Shown here in pieces: positions 61,538-64,000 of a stretch of DNA of 64,000 nucleotides; position 1 is the stretch's first letter, and every line of letters begins with the position of its first letter. The notes under the pieces were generated by a model, which worked only from the letters and a program-made list of their open reading frames with translations, made no database searches and had not been told where the DNA came from. The translations under genes and the position numbers were made by a program. Source of the DNA: Frankia sp. RB7 (GTDB taxonomy: Bacteria; Pseudomonadota; Alphaproteobacteria; Rhizobiales; Xanthobacteraceae); assembly GCA_030403585.1 (NCBI GenBank), contig JAUEPE010000004.1, positions 124,001-188,000 of the forward strand. Direction: 5' to 3'.

Positions 61538-61561
61538 GTCAGTCTCCGCCCGCATCGATCC

Positions 61562-62812
61562 TCACGCAATCGCCCTGACCGGCTCTGACGGTGCTGACAT
61601 GCGTTCGATCCAGGCCTGGATACGCTGCGGCGTCGAGATGCGGTCCCACTGGCGATCGGGGTAGTTGAAGTTCTCGGTAAACTCGTTGGCCAATGCCGGG
61701 TTCTGGCTCATCGCACCGATCAGCATGCCCAGCGCCTCCGTCGGCGGCTGCAGCATGACGTTGGTCCAGCGCGAGGCCGCCAGCACGCGGTCCTGCCGCT
61801 TCAGATCGATCTTCTCGCACAGGCGCGCGTCGAGCGCGTCGGCGTTGACGATCTCCTCGCCGAGCACGAAGGCCGCATAGGAGGCGACATTGGCGCCTTG
61901 CCCCATCATGGGATCGACGATGGCATGGACGTCGCCAAGCGCGATGGCGCATTTGCCGTCGTCGAACTCGACCATCGTGTTGCGCACCGTCGGGACCACG
62001 CCGCCCTGCAGCAGATCCTGCGGCTGCGCCAGATCGAACCGCGCGGTGTCGATGCGGTCGTAGGTGGTCGGGTGATGCTTCTCCAGCTTGCCCAGCAGCA
62101 CTTTCAAAAAGTGCTTCGGGTTGTCGTCGTAGCTGATCGTCGCCAGCTCATCCATGTCACCGCCCGGCACGTTCTCCATCAGCAGCGCGTTGGCGATGCC
62201 GCCGAAGGTGATGGTCGGGATCACGATCATCTCGCCATGACCGGGCGAGACCGAAAGCGTGACGTTCATCGGGTCGGGCTGTCGCACGCCGGTGTAGAGC
62301 CCGACGCACAGGCGCCGTTGCGGCTGCGAGTAAGGCGTGTGCTCCGGCCGGTAGGTGAAGAGCTGGCCGAGTGGCCCCTTGCCGGTCGAGACGACCAAGA
62401 GATCGAAGCGGGCGACCAGCGGACGGATGTCGCGCTCCTCGATGCGGCGATACTCGATCTTGCCGCCGCGCTTGGTGAAGTCCTGCATCAGCGCAGGGAG
62501 ATAAATCCGGTAGTCGACGGCGCGGCTCGCTTTCGAGAAGTCGCCGCGAAAGCTCAGCGGCTGCGGAAAATTGAAGACGTGATCGTGGTAATAATAATGA
62601 TCCTTCGGATCGGTCCAGTGATTGACGCCGAGATAGTCCTCGCGCGCGATCGTCACGTGGTGATGCGCCACCGTGTTGAGCAGCCGGATATCGCGATAGT
62701 CCTCCGGCGGCCGGTCTGTGATGACAGTGGCGTCCACGCCGTGCTTCTGCAGGTAAAGCGCGAGATGCAGACCGGCGATTCCGGCGCCGACGATTCCGAT
62801 GTTGCGTGCCAT
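61562..62812 (-). CDS. Styrene/indole monooxygenase-like FAD enzyme (StyA type)
   Basis: This 416-aa FAD-dependent monooxygenase has dinucleotide-binding GIVGAGIAGLHLALYL (residues 5-20), a second FAD contact CAIALGDVHAIVDPMMGQGANVA (about 288-310, GD motif), and the helical C-terminus of StyA proteins. Such enzymes epoxidise styrene or oxidise indole using reduced FAD from a partner reductase. The partner is the next gene, so the pair is a two-component system. It is divergent from a LysR regulator with symmetric sites between them. Its substrate here is not known. Confidence 0.87.
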   Translation of the reverse strand: MARNIGIVGAGIAGLHLALYLQKHGVDATVITDRPPEDYRDIRLLNTVAHHHVTIAREDYLGVNHWTDPKDHYYYHDHVFNFPQPLSFRGDFSKASRAVDYRIYLPALMQDFTKRGGKIEYRRIEERDIRPLVARFDLLVVSTGKGPLGQLFTYRPEHTPYSQPQRRLCVGLYTGVRQPDPMNVTLSVSPGHGEMIVIPTITFGGIANALLMENVPGGDMDELATISYDDNPKHFLKVLLGKLEKHHPTTYDRIDTARFDLAQPQDLLQGGVVPTVRNTMVEFDDGKCAIALGDVHAIVDPMMGQGANVASYAAFVLGEEIVNADALDARLCEKIDLKRQDRVLAASRWTNVMLQPPTEALGMLIGAMSQNPALANEFTENFNYPDRQWDRISTPQRIQAWIERMSAPSEPVRAIA

Positions 62813-62875
62813 GTCGTCTCCCCCTGTGATTGCTTGTTTTGAGGGAGCCTAACGGCCTGCCGTATTGCCTGCTAC

Positions 62876-62915
62876 GGAATAAATAGGATATAATTTATTC
62901 CAGATCGGAATGAAT
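62876..62915. promoter_or_regulatory. Three-half-site LysR-type regulatory region
   Basis: GGAATAAAT (62876-62884), ATTTATTCC (62893-62901) and GGAATGAAT (62907-62915) form two neighbouring inverted repeats with spacers of 8 and 5 nt. The second contains a T-N11-A core (TTCC...GGAA). The block fills the 104-nt gap between the StyA-like gene and the divergent LysR gene and ends 1 nt before the LysR ATG. Confidence 0.7.
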
Positions 62916-62916
62916 A

Positions 62917-63846
62917 ATGGACCGGATCGATTGCCTGCGCGCCTTCGTTCGCACCCTCGAGGGTGGCAGCTTCTCGGCGGCGGCCAAAGAGCTCGGCATC
63001 GGCCAGCCCGCGATCAGCAAGCGCATCGCGATGCTGGAGAGCGAGTTCGGCACCCAGCTGTTTTCGCGGACGACGCGGACGCTGAAGCCGACGGCCGAAG
63101 CGCACCGCATCTACGATCTCGCGCGGCAGATCCTCGACAGTTTTGATATGGCGCGATCGAGCATCGAACAGGCAGCACCCCGGCCGACCGGCACGCTGCG
63201 GATCGGCGTGCCGTCGTCGTTCGGACGGCGCTACATGATGCCTGTGATCGCCGAATATGTGCGGCATTATCCCGAGGTGCGGGTCGACATCCGCTTCAGC
63301 GAGCGGTTCGTCAATCTGGTGGAAGAAGGCATCGAGCTTGCCTTGAGGATTGGAAACCTGGAAGCAAGCACGCTGGTCGCCCGCCGGCTCGGCACCGTGC
63401 AGCGCTATCTGGTGGCGACACCGACCTATCTGCACGGCCGGCCGCTGCCGCGCACGCCTGACGATCTCGGCTCACACCAGTGCATCGTCTATTCGCGGAT
63501 GTCGCCGGCGCACCAATGGGCCTTCGAATCCGAGCACGGCCGTCACGTCGCATCGATCAGCGGCCCCATCCACGTCGATGATGCCGATGCGATGCAGGAG
63601 GCGACGATGCAGCATCTCGGCATCGCCATCCTGCCGGACTGGAATGCCGCGGAGGGCCTGCGCAGCGGCGAGCTCGAGCATGTGCTTCCGGACTACGCCA
63701 TCGCCGCCCTGCCCCTGCATGCGGTCTATCCGGAGACGCACTGGATGTCGCTGCGTGCGCGAAGCTTTCTGGATCTCCTGGTCGAACGCGCCGAGCACTT
63801 CGTGCCGGCGTCATCGCATACCCCTGCCGCCGGCGCCGGCGGTTGA
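62917..63846 (+). CDS. LysR-family regulator
   Basis: This 309-aa regulator has an N-terminal winged helix-turn-helix (LRAFVRTLEGGSFSAAAKELGIGQPAISKRIAMLE, residues about 6-40) and a two-lobe effector domain from about residue 90. The ATG at 62917 has GGAA 6 nt upstream. It is divergent from the two-component monooxygenase, the standard arrangement for a LysR activator of a catabolic operon, and the half-sites at 62876-62915 are its probable binding region. The inducer is likely the aromatic substrate. Confidence 0.9.
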   Translation: MDRIDCLRAFVRTLEGGSFSAAAKELGIGQPAISKRIAMLESEFGTQLFSRTTRTLKPTAEAHRIYDLARQILDSFDMARSSIEQAAPRPTGTLRIGVPSSFGRRYMMPVIAEYVRHYPEVRVDIRFSERFVNLVEEGIELALRIGNLEASTLVARRLGTVQRYLVATPTYLHGRPLPRTPDDLGSHQCIVYSRMSPAHQWAFESEHGRHVASISGPIHVDDADAMQEATMQHLGIAILPDWNAAEGLRSGELEHVLPDYAIAALPLHAVYPETHWMSLRARSFLDLLVERAEHFVPASSHTPAAGAGG

Positions 63847-63867
63847 CGCCGCCTTTGCCATCATTAA

Positions 63868-64000
63868 ATGACGCCCATGAAAAAACTCGGATTTCTGTCC
63901 TTCGGACACTGGACGCCCTCACCGCAATCGCAGACCCGCTCGGCGGCGGACACGCTGCTGCAATCGATCGAGCTGGCCGTCGCGGCCGAGCAGCTCGGCC
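63868..64000 (+). CDS. Luciferase-like (LLM class) flavin oxidoreductase, 5' part only
   Basis: The frame runs from the ATG at 63868 (or 63877, MKKLGFLSFGHWTPSP) to the window end, 44 codons. The N-terminal beta strand followed by SQTRSAADTLLQSIELAVAAEQLG matches bacterial luciferase-family monooxygenases, which use FMNH2 or F420. It starts 21 nt after the LysR stop on the same strand. The assignment rests on a short piece and is moderate. No strong ribosome-binding site was seen. Confidence 0.65.
   Translation, partial: MTPMKKLGFLSFGHWTPSPQSQTRSAADTLLQSIELAVAAEQLG

Overview
The window is high-GC alphaproteobacterial chromosome, most likely Bradyrhizobium or a close relative in the Nitrobacteraceae. 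This rests on the gene content (C-P lyase operons, an E. coli-type SerA beside patatin and GntP genes, a YgiQ radical SAM protein), the GAAGCAATCCAG-type and CCCCTTGCGGG-type intergenic palindromes, and iron-control-element-like boxes before a TonB receptor. The assignment is from reading alone; no database search was possible. No tRNA, rRNA, CRISPR array, insertion sequence or prophage was seen.

Region 1 (1-9522) is a phosphonate-utilisation locus. phnGHI runs leftward off the window and is divergent from the repressor gene phnF; the shared promoter carries a Pho box, a -10 and a 12-bp-arm palindrome that is probably the PhnF operator. phnC-phnD-phnE-phnE (ABC importer) runs leftward, with a textbook terminator between phnD and the first phnE. 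A rightward operon holds a hexapeptide transferase, phnM and a DUF1045 2H-phosphoesterase-like gene. The intergenic region between the last two units carries a Pho box on each strand.

Region 2 (9661-17870) holds a DapA-like aldolase, a chemoreceptor, an enoyl-CoA hydratase under a MarR regulator with an apparently leaderless promoter, and a TetR/EmrA/EmrB efflux unit ended by a strong terminator. Region 3 (17923-25250) starts with the most unusual single gene, a fusion of a ClpS-like N-degron-binding domain, a four-cysteine zinc motif and a AAA+ ATPase. After it come a tannase-family esterase, a patatin/GntP pair and serA.

Region 4 (25394-42747) looks like a nucleotide-sugar factory of unusual design. 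It combines a GmhA-like isomerase, a transaldolase, a two-gene transketolase, a GmhB-like phosphatase, an HldE-like protein with reversed domain order, a UDP-galactopyranose-mutase-like flavoprotein, three SDR epimerase/dehydratases, a Gfo/Idh oxidoreductase, a Ugd homologue without its catalytic cysteine, three methyltransferases and a radical SAM enzyme. Most genes overlap by 4 nt in one rightward operon. The set suggests assembly of a rare higher-carbon or branched, methylated sugar for surface polysaccharide. No glycosyltransferase is present, so assembly must be encoded elsewhere.

Region 5 (42821-54035) contains a ferric-siderophore receptor with a PepSY membrane partner, a MarR-isochorismatase-MFS operon, a DapA-like/FAD-oxidase/FCD-GntR catabolic module with a 29-bp palindrome, and an EamA exporter. 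Region 6 (54036-64000) has a ygiQ-type gene, a small lower-GC patch with an orphan Phd/YefM antitoxin and an unknown protein, a lipoprotein DUF900 hydrolase, an AraC regulator, a large inverted-repeat element, a two-component styrene/indole-type monooxygenase with a divergent LysR regulator, and the start of a luciferase-like oxidoreductase.
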